A stretch of DNA of 5,718 nt from Dehalococcoidia bacterium (GTDB lineage Bacteria; Chloroflexota; Dehalococcoidia; Lucifugimonadales; UBA3495): assembly GCA_022823105.1 (NCBI GenBank), contig JAJDXU010000104.1, forward strand, positions 1-5,718, read 5' to 3'. Shown piece after piece: positions 1 to 5,613 of this stretch (its first letter is position 1; the number at the start of each line of letters is the position of its first letter). A program made the translations under genes and the position numbers. The notes under the pieces were generated by a model. That model ran no database searches and was not told the origin of the DNA. It saw only the letters and a list, made by a program, of their open reading frames with translations.

Positions 1-837
1 GAAAATAGTGCCGTCCCCGTGGTGGGTACACCATTGCTGTCATCTGCTCAGGCGCAACCGGGCGCGTTCGCGCCCAGCGCGGAAGAGCCGGTCCTGCCGC
101 TGGACCTGGAACATTACATCGACGCGGCCCTCGCGCTCGACAAAGAACCGTTCCGAGTCGCCAACCTCGGCCGATTGCGAGAAGTGGTTTTTGGAGCGCA
201 GGATGGGATCATCAGTACCGTCGCGTTGACTACTTCGGTCGCTATAGCGGTGGGGACCACCGGCACCGTGCTGGTGGCCGGGTTGGCTGCGGCAGCGGCC
301 GGGATGATCAGCATGGCGGCCGGGGCGTACCTGGGTTCCCGCGCCGAGGAGGATGTGCGTGAGGCGGCGATCGCCGGACAGGTGAAGGACCTCACCGAGA
401 AACCCGAGGAGGAACTGGCCGAACTGGTGATTCTGTTCCAACGGGAAGGGAACACCTACGACGAGGCGGTGCGTCTCGCGAACCAGATAGCCGACAACGA
501 GTCGCTGTGGCTAAGCACTCTCCTGGAAAAGAAGCTGGGAATCAGTCCTGACCTTGGCGGCAACCCCTTCAAAGACGCCGCGGTGATGTGCGTCTCTTTC
601 GGTTCCTCGGCGATCATTCCCATCCTGCCTTTCCTATTCCTCGGCGTGGGCTGGACCGCCATCGGTTGGTCCATCGGCCTCTCGTTGACAGCCCTCTTCG
701 CTCTGGGACTGGTCAAGGGTAGGCTGGTGCAGAAATCGCCGATCCTGCAAGGGCTGGAAATCCTGGGGATCGGCGCGGCGTCCGCTGGATTGGGCTATCT
801 GCTAGGGGAATGGCTGCCCCGCCTGCTGGGATTCTAA
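1..837 (+). CDS. VIT1/CCC1-family iron/manganese transporter, 5' end open at window edge
   Basis: Integral membrane protein of the vacuolar iron transporter (VIT/CCC1) family, whose members move Fe2+ or Mn2+ out of the cytoplasm. Numbering from the GTG at 19, a soluble N-terminal stretch of about 50 residues leads into the family signature LREVVFGAQDGIIS (53-66). Two adjacent hydrophobic helices follow (about 64-83 and 84-105) with the small-residue stretch GMISMAAGAYLGS. An acidic cytoplasmic segment (about 108-165) comes next, with Glu at 110, 111, 115, 127, 130-132, 135 and 143; in the family this segment binds metal. Three C-terminal helices (about 185-209, 212-233, 245-268) complete the usual five. 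The frame has no stop back to base 1, no in-frame ATG before residue 96 and no visible ribosome binding site before GTG 19 or 22, so the true start is either GTG 19/22 or lies outside the window. It converges on the hydrolase gene with a 38-nt gap and is not part of the minus-strand operon. Family is confident; metal specificity is not. Confidence 0.88.
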   Translation, partial: ENSAVPVVGTPLLSSAQAQPGAFAPSAEEPVLPLDLEHYIDAALALDKEPFRVANLGRLREVVFGAQDGIISTVALTTSVAIAVGTTGTVLVAGLAAAAAGMISMAAGAYLGSRAEEDVREAAIAGQVKDLTEKPEEELAELVILFQREGNTYDEAVRLANQIADNESLWLSTLLEKKLGISPDLGGNPFKDAAVMCVSFGSSAIIPILPFLFLGVGWTAIGWSIGLSLTALFALGLVKGRLVQKSPILQGLEILGIGAASAGLGYLLGEWLPRLLGF

Positions 838-875
838 CGCCTGGCCGCTCCCCGCATTCGCTGACTCGGTTTGCG

Positions 876-1778
876 CTAATCAAACCTGCTGAGCAGGCCC
901 TTCACGGCGGCCAGGAAATCGGGCGGATTGTCTCCCTGGACGAGGTGTCCGGCGTTCGCGACCGTCACCGTGGTGCAATCATGATGCTCGGCGGCCATCC
1001 GCTGCATGGTCTCGTCCGCGAATATATCGCTGCGAGCGCCCCGTACCACGAGGGCGGGACAGTCGATGTTTCGCCACCCTTCCCAGAGCTGGTCGGATGT
1101 CCACGCCGGGGCCCGGAACCCGCGCCTGCGGATCACCTTGTCGTACTTCCACGTCCATTTGCCGTCGCCTCGCTGGCGTATGCTGTATTTCAACGCTCCC
1201 AACGTCTGTTCACGGGACCGGCCCGTGTACTCCATCACCCGTTGCGCGAACTCCTCAAGGGTGTCAAGCTCGTCCGGCAATTCACGAAACCTCTGAATTC
1301 TGTTGCTGCCGCTGCGCTGGGTCTCCGGTCCGGTGTCCACGATGGTCAGGGACTTCAGCATTCCGGGGTGCGTGGAGGCCCATGCCAGGCTGTTGCGTCC
1401 GCCCATGGAATGGCCGATGAGGTGGAAATCCTTCAGGCCCAGCTCGGAAACCACGCTCTGCACGTCGCCGACGTAGGCATCCGTCGAGTAGTCCTCATCT
1501 GGAGACCAGTCGCTGTCACCGTGGCCGCGTTGGTCCATTGCGATCACCCGGTAGTCCACCGACAGCGGCAGGCTGATGAAGTCCCAGCTGTGGGCCTGCT
1601 GCTGGATCCCATGGAGCATCAGGATCACGGGTTTGTCCGACGTCCCCCATTCCAGATAGTGGAGGGTCAGTCCGTTCACCTTGACTTGTTTGTCCTTGGG
1701 TTCGTTCTCAACGGTGAACGGGACCCCCATCTGCCTCGCCGCTTCATGCAGCGACAATCCCATGGAATGTGAAGCCAT
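876..1778 (-). CDS. alpha/beta-fold hydrolase, substrate unknown
   Basis: A 300-residue serine hydrolase of the alpha/beta fold, probably cytoplasmic since no signal peptide is seen. The visible parts are the oxyanion-hole HG (56-57, in LMLHGIQQ), the DQRGHGDSD loop (82-90), the nucleophile elbow GHSMGG with Ser124, a helical cap region (about 150-235, including WTWKYD), the likely acid Asp251 in RGARSDIF, and the catalytic His278 in NAGHLV. The triad is complete, so an active esterase, lipase or C-C hydrolase is expected, but nothing fixes the substrate. The frame is open up to 1841, which would add 21 residues. I chose the ATG at 1778 because AGGAGGT (1792-1786) sits 7 nt before it, whereas the longer form would begin inside the preceding gene's 3' end and intergenic hairpin. 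It is the last gene of the inositol-lipid run, 59 nt after the phosphatidyltransferase. A role in trimming or remodelling a lipid is possible but is only inferred from position. Confidence 0.88.
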   Translation of the reverse strand: MASHSMGLSLHEAARQMGVPFTVENEPKDKQVKVNGLTLHYLEWGTSDKPVILMLHGIQQQAHSWDFISLPLSVDYRVIAMDQRGHGDSDWSPDEDYSTDAYVGDVQSVVSELGLKDFHLIGHSMGGRNSLAWASTHPGMLKSLTIVDTGPETQRSGSNRIQRFRELPDELDTLEEFAQRVMEYTGRSREQTLGALKYSIRQRGDGKWTWKYDKVIRRRGFRAPAWTSDQLWEGWRNIDCPALVVRGARSDIFADETMQRMAAEHHDCTTVTVANAGHLVQGDNPPDFLAAVKGLLSRFD

Positions 1779-1785
1779 CCTGGCT

Positions 1786-1792
1786 ACCTCCT
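1786..1792 (-). promoter_or_regulatory. Shine-Dalgarno of the hydrolase (decides its start)
   Basis: The minus strand reads AGGAGGT, a near-perfect anti-16S match, 7 nt before the ATG at 1778. It decides against the longer reading frame starting at 1841. Confidence 0.85.
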
Positions 1793-1796
1793 GATT

Positions 1797-1835
1797 GTGC
1801 CTGCGCCCCATCTTATCACCAGGATGGGCAGGCAC
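1797..1835 (-). other. Intergenic RNA hairpin between phosphatidyltransferase and hydrolase
   Basis: On the minus strand the arm GTGCCTGCCCATC (1835-1823) pairs with GATGGGGCGCAGGCAC (1812-1797). This gives 6 bp next to the loop, a 3-nt GCG bulge on the 3' arm, then 7 more bp, with a 10-nt loop. It begins 2 nt after the phosphatidyltransferase stop codon and ends 4 nt before the hydrolase Shine-Dalgarno, so it occupies nearly the whole 59-nt gap. No T-run follows, so it is a poor intrinsic terminator. It could stabilise the upstream mRNA, attenuate read-through, or keep the hydrolase ribosome site separate. The pairing is seen directly; function is inferred. Confidence 0.6.
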
Positions 1836-1837
1836 GG

Positions 1838-2464
1838 TCATTCTTCGTCAAGTAATGCTCTGATAGTGAACATGCGCTGGAACAGCGTGAAACACGAAAC
1901 CGTCGCGATGACCCACAGCACCCACACCATTACCGGGACGGGCGCCAGCCCCTCTACGATCAGTCCCGCACCCAGGATGATTACCCTTTCGGTACGCGTC
2001 ATGATGCCTGCACGGGTGAATGCGCCCAAACCTTCGCCTCGAGCGCGCAGGTAAGATACGCCCTGGGAAAACACCAAACCGAGCAACACCGCCAGCATGC
2101 TCAGGGTGCGCTCCCCGGGCGAAAATTCCGCAAGCAGATAATAGACACCCAGGCCCACGAAAAGCGCGGCTTCGCCCAATCGGTCAAACACCGAATCCAG
2201 CAGCGCGCCGAAGGGCGACGCCTGGCCCGTGAGCCTCGCCAACGCGCCATCGAACAGATCGAGCGCTCCCCCCATCAGGAAGACAATTCCACCGTAGAGG
2301 GGCCATCCCAACGCGACCAGCACCGCCCCGGCGACGCAGACCGCGAAGCCGAGCAAGGTAATGACGTTCGGAGTCAGCCCTATCGCTCTGAAAGCGCGGG
2401 CGCCGGGGACCTCGATGTACCGGAGGATTGCGCCCCGCAGCTCCTCCCTACCGGGCAACGCCAC
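1838..2464 (-). CDS. CDP-alcohol phosphatidyltransferase, phosphatidylinositol-phosphate synthase type
   Basis: Membrane enzyme of 208 residues, about the family's usual length, that moves a phosphatidyl group from CDP-diacylglycerol to an alcohol. The full signature D-x2-D-G-x2-A-R-x8-G-x3-D-x3-D is present: Asp69, Asp72, Gly73, Ala76, Arg77, Gly86, Asp90, Asp94. These residues hold the metals and CDP. A TPN motif (31-33) precedes the first helix, about six membrane helices can be traced, and the end has the usual LFQR. The stretch SYLRARGEGLG (137-147) followed by RTER (157-160) is the arginine-rich pattern I associate with enzymes using inositol phosphate, rather than with PgsA or phosphatidylserine synthase. 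With ino1 and a PimA-like gene upstream, inositol-3-phosphate is the best acceptor and phosphatidylinositol phosphate the best product. The frame extends to an ATG at 2566, but AGGAGGT 8 nt before the GTG at 2464 sets the start there, overlapping the preceding gene by 17 nt. Acceptor identity is inference; family is certain. Confidence 0.87.
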   Translation of the reverse strand: MALPGREELRGAILRYIEVPGARAFRAIGLTPNVITLLGFAVCVAGAVLVALGWPLYGGIVFLMGGALDLFDGALARLTGQASPFGALLDSVFDRLGEAALFVGLGVYYLLAEFSPGERTLSMLAVLLGLVFSQGVSYLRARGEGLGAFTRAGIMTRTERVIILGAGLIVEGLAPVPVMVWVLWVIATVSCFTLFQRMFTIRALLDEE

Positions 2465-3602
2465 AGACGTTGACCTCCTCGATGCACTGTTGGTAATACT
2501 CCTCAACCTCCGACGCCACACGCTCCCAACGGTAGCCCTCCGCAGTCCGGCGTCCGGCGTTAACAAGCCGCGCGGACAACGCCGGATTCGTTGAAACTCG
2601 CATCACCGCTTTGGCGATGGCATCGGCATTTCGTGCCGGCGCCAAAAGCCCATTTACGTTGTGGGATACGACATTTCGGTAGCCGTCGATGTCGGACGCC
2701 ACCACCGGAGCGCCAGCCGCCATCGCCTCCAGTAGCACAATACCAAAGCTTTCTCCACCTGTGGCCGGGCTGCAGAAAACGTCTGCGCTCGCATAGTACC
2801 TCGGCAGGTCGGCGTCCGACACGGCTCCCGTAACGAAGACAGAGTCTCCACGATGGGCCGCCGCCGCTTCCATCAGGGATGAGCAGTCCCGGTCTGGCTC
2901 GCCAGGGCCGACGACTATCAGTCGGAGGTTGTCGAGTTTTGACTGCATTGAAAGGAACGCCTCGAGGAGGTAGCGCAGCCCTTTGCGTTCGTCTTTCCGA
3001 CCGACAAACAGAATATTCGTGCGCCCGTCCGACAGGTCGGGGAACGGTGCGGCATTGGCGAATCGCAGGAAATCTATCCCGTTGGGTATCACGCGGTAGG
3101 GATAACCGGGGAAATGCGGCGATACAAAATCCAATGCCGCCGGCGAAACCGCGATGCGCCCGTGGAGGCGGCGTTGCCACCGACCAACCGCGCGGCGCGC
3201 TACGCGATACAGATGGGCCCGATGGGAATATGCGTGGAACGTGCCCACATTAACCGCCTGAGAGTGCTGCAGGACCATAAGTGGAAGCAGCGGGGCCAGC
3301 GGCTCATGCAGATGCACCACGTCAAATCGCTCGCGCTGCATCAGTCCGCGAACGCGGGGATATAGCCACCAATCGAGGGTTACGCGGGCTTTGGAACCGC
3401 CCGCCGACAGTGGCACCGACCGCCCCATCGGAATGAATCGCTGATCGCACAGTTGACGGGCTTGTGATTTCGGAGCCGAGTGGGGCGCGATCACCGAGAC
3501 CTCATGACCGCGGTTTCGCAATTCGCTGGACAGCTGAGTAACATGCGAATTGACGCCACCTGGCCATGCGAGGTCATAGGGAGACACCATGGCGATCTTC
3601 AT
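2448..3602 (-). CDS. PimA-like GT4 glycosyltransferase (phosphatidylinositol mannosyltransferase-like)
   Basis: A 384-residue retaining glycosyltransferase with the two Rossmann domains of GT-B/GT4 enzymes and no membrane helix, likely peripheral on the inner membrane face. The N-domain carries PGGVNSHV (14-21), the glycine loop seen in PimA, VHLHEPLAP (96-104) and GTFHAYS with His123, which falls where PimA has its key His. The C-domain carries GRKDERKG (201-208), whose Arg202 and Lys207 match the nucleotide-diphosphate-binding pair, and GGESFGIVLLEAMAAG with the E-x7-E pair Glu284/Glu292. By my recollection of mycobacterial PimA, similarity runs along most of the length, including Arg73 in GGSKAR near the PimA lipid-headgroup arginine. 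The neighbours, ino1 33 nt upstream and a PIP-synthase-type gene overlapping downstream, support phosphatidylinositol as acceptor and GDP-mannose (or another sugar nucleotide) as donor. ATG 3602 is chosen because the canonical first strand MKIAMVSPYD begins there. Donor sugar and exact acceptor are unproven. Confidence 0.87.
   Translation of the reverse strand: MKIAMVSPYDLAWPGGVNSHVTQLSSELRNRGHEVSVIAPHSAPKSQARQLCDQRFIPMGRSVPLSAGGSKARVTLDWWLYPRVRGLMQRERFDVVHLHEPLAPLLPLMVLQHSQAVNVGTFHAYSHRAHLYRVARRAVGRWQRRLHGRIAVSPAALDFVSPHFPGYPYRVIPNGIDFLRFANAAPFPDLSDGRTNILFVGRKDERKGLRYLLEAFLSMQSKLDNLRLIVVGPGEPDRDCSSLMEAAAAHRGDSVFVTGAVSDADLPRYYASADVFCSPATGGESFGIVLLEAMAAGAPVVASDIDGYRNVVSHNVNGLLAPARNADAIAKAVMRVSTNPALSARLVNAGRRTAEGYRWERVASEVEEYYQQCIEEVNVCGVAR
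2473..2479 (-). promoter_or_regulatory. Shine-Dalgarno of the phosphatidyltransferase, inside the glycosyltransferase gene
   Basis: AGGAGGT on the minus strand lies 8 nt before GTG 2464 and within the last codons of the glycosyltransferase (its Glu-Glu-Val). The 17-nt overlap (2448-2464) means ribosomes ending the first gene pass directly over this site, which fits translational coupling. Confidence 0.8.
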
Positions 3603-3606
3603 GGTC

Positions 3607-3619
3607 GGGAGTGCCTCCC
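3607..3619 (-). promoter_or_regulatory. Glycosyltransferase Shine-Dalgarno within a small hairpin
   Basis: The minus strand reads GGGAG-GCA-CTCCC in the 33-nt gap after ino1. The only Shine-Dalgarno-like block, GGGAGG (3619-3614), forms the 5' arm and lies 11 nt before the ATG, longer than usual. Pairing would hide the ribosome site when translation of ino1 is not opening it. The repeat is visible; a regulatory role is inferred and the stem is only 5 bp. Confidence 0.45.
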
Positions 3620-3635
3620 ATGCGTATCGCCATCG

Positions 3636-4739
3636 CTAATTCAGCGCCGAAACCTGTACGGAGTTGACTGAGGGATCCGCTATGAACGCCTCGACCATAT
3701 CGTGGGCTTCAGCGTCGGTGAACTGTATCGGCGGGCTCTTCATGAAGTAAGCCGACGGCGCGAAGACCGCTCCGCTCTGCCCATTGTCCATGGCCAACTT
3801 GGCGCACCGGATGGCGTCAACAACGACGCCTGCCGAGTTCGGGCTATCCCACACCTCCAACTTCACTTCCATCTTTACAGGAGCGCCGCCGAATACCGTG
3901 CCGTCTATGTGGATGTAGCACCACTTGCGGTCCTGGAGCCATGGCACGTGGTCGCTGGGACCGATATGGATAGCTCCAGCCTCGGGTTCCTCGTCCATCT
4001 GGCTGGTGACCGAACCCGTCTTGGAGATCTTCTTCGATACCAGGCGATCACGCTCCAGCATATTGAGGAAGTCCGTGTTGCCGCCGAAATTCAACTGGTA
4101 GGTGTTGTCGATTTCGGCGCCCCGGTCCTCCATCAAGCGGGTCAAAACGCGATGCACGATTGTAGCGCCGACCTGCGACTTGATGTCGTCCCCGATGATC
4201 GGCACGCCGCGCTCCTCGAAGCGGCCTCGCCAATAATCTTCCCTGGCGATGAAAACGGGAATGCAGTTGATCATCGCGCAGCGGGCGTCCAGGATCTGCT
4301 CCACGTACCACTTGGTGGCCATTTCGCTGCCGACGGGCAGGTAATTGATCACCACGTCCACCTCGCGCTCCTTGAGGATGCCCGAGATGTCCGCCGTGCT
4401 GTGGGGAGACTTCACCACAACGTCGGAAAGGTATCGGCCGATGCCGTCGTGAGTCATGCCCCGTTCTACGGGCACGCCCAGATGCGGCACATCAGCGAAT
4501 TTGATCGTGTTGTTGGGTTCCGTGAATATGGCCTGCGACAGGTCTTTCCCGACTTTGTTGCGGTCGACGTCGAAAGCGGCGACCACCTCGATGTCCTCTA
4601 TGCGGTAGTCCCCAATCCGGTTGTGCATGACGCCCGGTATTGGCTGGTCGTCCGGGACCTCTACGTATTTGTGAATACCCTGTACCAAGGATGAGGCGCA
4701 GTTACCCACACCGATTATGGCAACATTAATCTTGCCCAA
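3636..4739 (-). CDS. ino1: Inositol-3-phosphate synthase (Ino1)
   Basis: Cytoplasmic NAD-dependent enzyme converting D-glucose 6-phosphate to 1D-myo-inositol 3-phosphate, the first and committed step to inositol lipids. Its 367 residues match the actinobacterial/archaeal short form, not the ~530-residue eukaryotic one. The NAD loop IIGVGNCASSLVQG is at 8-21, FDVD at 56-59, YLPVGSE at 133-139, the catalytic-region block GDDIKSQVGATIVHR at 183-197, NFGGNTDFLNMLERDRL at 217-233, the lysine-rich SKKISKT at 235-241, HIGPSDHVPWL at 258-268, KLEVWDSPNSAG at 293-304 and YFMKSPP at 331-337. All are family hallmarks and no gap or missing block is seen. The start is a TTG at 4739 with AAGGAG 7 nt upstream; no in-frame ATG lies near. 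It heads the inositol-lipid run, 33 nt before the glycosyltransferase, and follows the phosphatase gene after a 153-nt gap that may hold its promoter. Confidence 0.96.
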   Translation of the reverse strand: MGKINVAIIGVGNCASSLVQGIHKYVEVPDDQPIPGVMHNRIGDYRIEDIEVVAAFDVDRNKVGKDLSQAIFTEPNNTIKFADVPHLGVPVERGMTHDGIGRYLSDVVVKSPHSTADISGILKEREVDVVINYLPVGSEMATKWYVEQILDARCAMINCIPVFIAREDYWRGRFEERGVPIIGDDIKSQVGATIVHRVLTRLMEDRGAEIDNTYQLNFGGNTDFLNMLERDRLVSKKISKTGSVTSQMDEEPEAGAIHIGPSDHVPWLQDRKWCYIHIDGTVFGGAPVKMEVKLEVWDSPNSAGVVVDAIRCAKLAMDNGQSGAVFAPSAYFMKSPPIQFTDAEAHDMVEAFIADPSVNSVQVSALN

Positions 4740-4746
4740 TTGAGAT

Positions 4747-4752
4747 CTCCTT
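4747..4752 (-). promoter_or_regulatory. Shine-Dalgarno supporting the TTG start of ino1
   Basis: AAGGAG on the minus strand lies 7 nt before the TTG at 4739-4737. The nearest in-frame methionine codon is inside conserved sequence (residue 38), so this site fixes the start. Confidence 0.8.
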
Positions 4753-4833
4753 GCGTCCTACCGCGGGTCAACCGGCGTCGATCAGCCCAGTCGATCCGAA
4801 TGTCGTCGGCTGAAATAATGTTCCAGACAGTCT

Positions 4834-4862
4834 AACATACCCGGCGTCGGGGCAGTTTTCCA
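4834..4862 (-). promoter_or_regulatory. Candidate sigma-70-type promoter for ino1
   Basis: On the minus strand TGGAAA (4862-4857, 4 of 6 with TTGACA) and TATGTT (4839-4834, 4 of 6 with TATAAT) are separated by exactly 17 nt. The position gives a leader of roughly 85-90 nt before the TTG start. The match is moderate and found by eye; transcription could also read through from the phosphatase gene. Confidence 0.35.
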
Positions 4863-4864
4863 CG

Positions 4865-4885
4865 CATCGGGAATCCGTCCCGACG
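4865..4885 (-). terminator. Hairpin after the phosphatase gene, possible terminator
   Basis: The minus strand reads CGTCGGGA (4885-4878), loop CGGAT, then TCCCGATG (4872-4865). This is an 8-bp stem with one G-U pair, 7 nt after the phosphatase stop codon and directly before the candidate -35 box of ino1. The position suits a unit boundary, but no U-run follows, so it may only protect the 3' end. Pairing is seen; termination is inferred. Confidence 0.35.
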
Positions 4886-4892
4886 AGGCTGC

Positions 4893-5573
4893 CTAGCCGT
4901 CCGCGAAGAACCGGAAAATCGCCGTTTCGTCGTCGTGTCGGAACCGGCCTCCCCGGAAACGGATGTCGCGTCCCTGCTCGATGTGTTGGTCCACCAGCGC
5001 CTTCACGCGCCCGGACGCCTCCTCGGCGTCGGAGGATTCACGAACGATCTCCATCAACTCGTCGCCCAGCAGGTTATCGCTCACGCCGTCAGTGCAGCAA
5101 ATCAGACGATCCGACGAGGAAAGGTCCAACTCGGTCTGGAAAACCGAAAGCGTTGCTTCGGCGCCCACCGCTTTGGAGACCCCCAAACGAATCAGTCCAC
5201 CCATGCGTCCACTGTATTGTTCGTATCCATCGGGACGGATCACGTATATCGGGCTGTCCCCTACCGAAACAATGTGCAACTTCCCGTCCAGGTACAGCGC
5301 AGCCGATGCGGTGGTCAGCAGGAACCGCCCGCCACCTACCTGGTGGAAATCGGCGTTCTGTTCGTTCAGCGCTGCCACGATGTCGTCAGGTCCCGAGATG
5401 TCTATGCGATTCAATGCATCGGCCACGGATCCGCTGGCTTCGTCGCCGCCGTGTCCGGTCACGCCGTCCAGGACGACGTCCAAAAAGTTCCCGTCGCCGA
5501 GGTCCCTGGTCAGGTAGCTATCCTCACCATGGGCGGCATTGTCGTGCAAAATAGCCAATGAACTGGTCTGCAT
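4893..5573 (-). CDS. Compact PP2C-type (PPM) serine/threonine protein phosphatase
   Basis: A 226-residue Mn/Mg-dependent phosphatase of the PP2C family, expected to remove phosphate from Ser/Thr of cytoplasmic proteins. Motifs in order are HGEDSY (15-20, the ED metal pair), VVLDGVTGHGGDEASG (33-48, with Asp36-Gly37), a TTASAALY strand (87-94), VGDSPIYVI (104-112), CCTDGVSDNLL (159-169, with Asp162) and DDETAIF (214-220) in place of the common DN-x-T. All metal-binding acids are present, so it should be active. It is slightly shorter than the usual ~240-residue bacterial enzyme and has no added sensor or membrane domain. ATG 5573 has GAGGGA (5588-5583) 9 nt before it. It lies 35 nt after the partial gene at the right edge, so the two may be cotranscribed, and 153 nt before ino1. 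No kinase, FHA or anti-sigma partner is visible in the window, so its target is unknown. Confidence 0.88.
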   Translation of the reverse strand: MQTSSLAILHDNAAHGEDSYLTRDLGDGNFLDVVLDGVTGHGGDEASGSVADALNRIDISGPDDIVAALNEQNADFHQVGGGRFLLTTASAALYLDGKLHIVSVGDSPIYVIRPDGYEQYSGRMGGLIRLGVSKAVGAEATLSVFQTELDLSSSDRLICCTDGVSDNLLGDELMEIVRESSDAEEASGRVKALVDQHIEQGRDIRFRGGRFRHDDETAIFRFFADG

Positions 5574-5603
5574 AACGCTAAATCCCTCGCTGCGTCAGAC
5601 ACT

Positions 5604-5613
5604 GGTAATTACC
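5604..5613. repeat. Perfect 10-bp palindrome GGTAATTACC
   Basis: GGTAATTACC is an exact palindrome that includes the TAA stop of the right-edge gene, 31 nt upstream of the phosphatase start. It could be a dimeric regulator's half-site pair, or chance. No second copy was noticed in the window. Confidence 0.3.

Noticed and set aside
881..897. Stem CCTGC-TCA-GCAGG followed by TTTG at the 3' end of the hydrolase, as a terminator
   Set aside because: It lies inside the coding sequence, the stem is only 5 bp with a 3-nt loop, and the T-run is three bases. The 38-nt gap to the converging transporter shows no better candidate.
810..1772. 320-codon open frame on the + strand
   Set aside because: It lies antisense to the hydrolase, whose full catalytic motifs are on the minus strand. 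The + strand product has no recognisable domain and would start inside the transporter gene. GC-rich codon bias keeps antisense frames open.
1838..2464. Reading the CDP-alcohol transferase as PgsA (phosphatidylglycerol phosphate synthase)
   Set aside because: The catalytic motif is shared, but the SYLRARGEGLG/RTER pattern and the ino1 and PimA-like neighbours fit inositol phosphate as acceptor better. PgsA cannot be fully excluded by eye.
2560..3180. 206-codon minus-strand open frame
   Set aside because: It is an out-of-frame reading within the glycosyltransferase, rich in Arg, Pro and Gly, while the GT4 motifs are continuous in the other frame.
3702..4694. 330-codon open frame on the + strand
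   Set aside because: It mirrors ino1 nearly end to end; ino1 has unmistakable family blocks. The antisense product is His/Val/Asp-rich without motifs.
4935..5561. Long + strand frames opposite the PP2C phosphatase (also 4963-5517 and 5153-5554)
   Set aside because: All are antisense to a gene with complete PP2C motifs and show Ser/Arg/Pro-rich, motif-free products.
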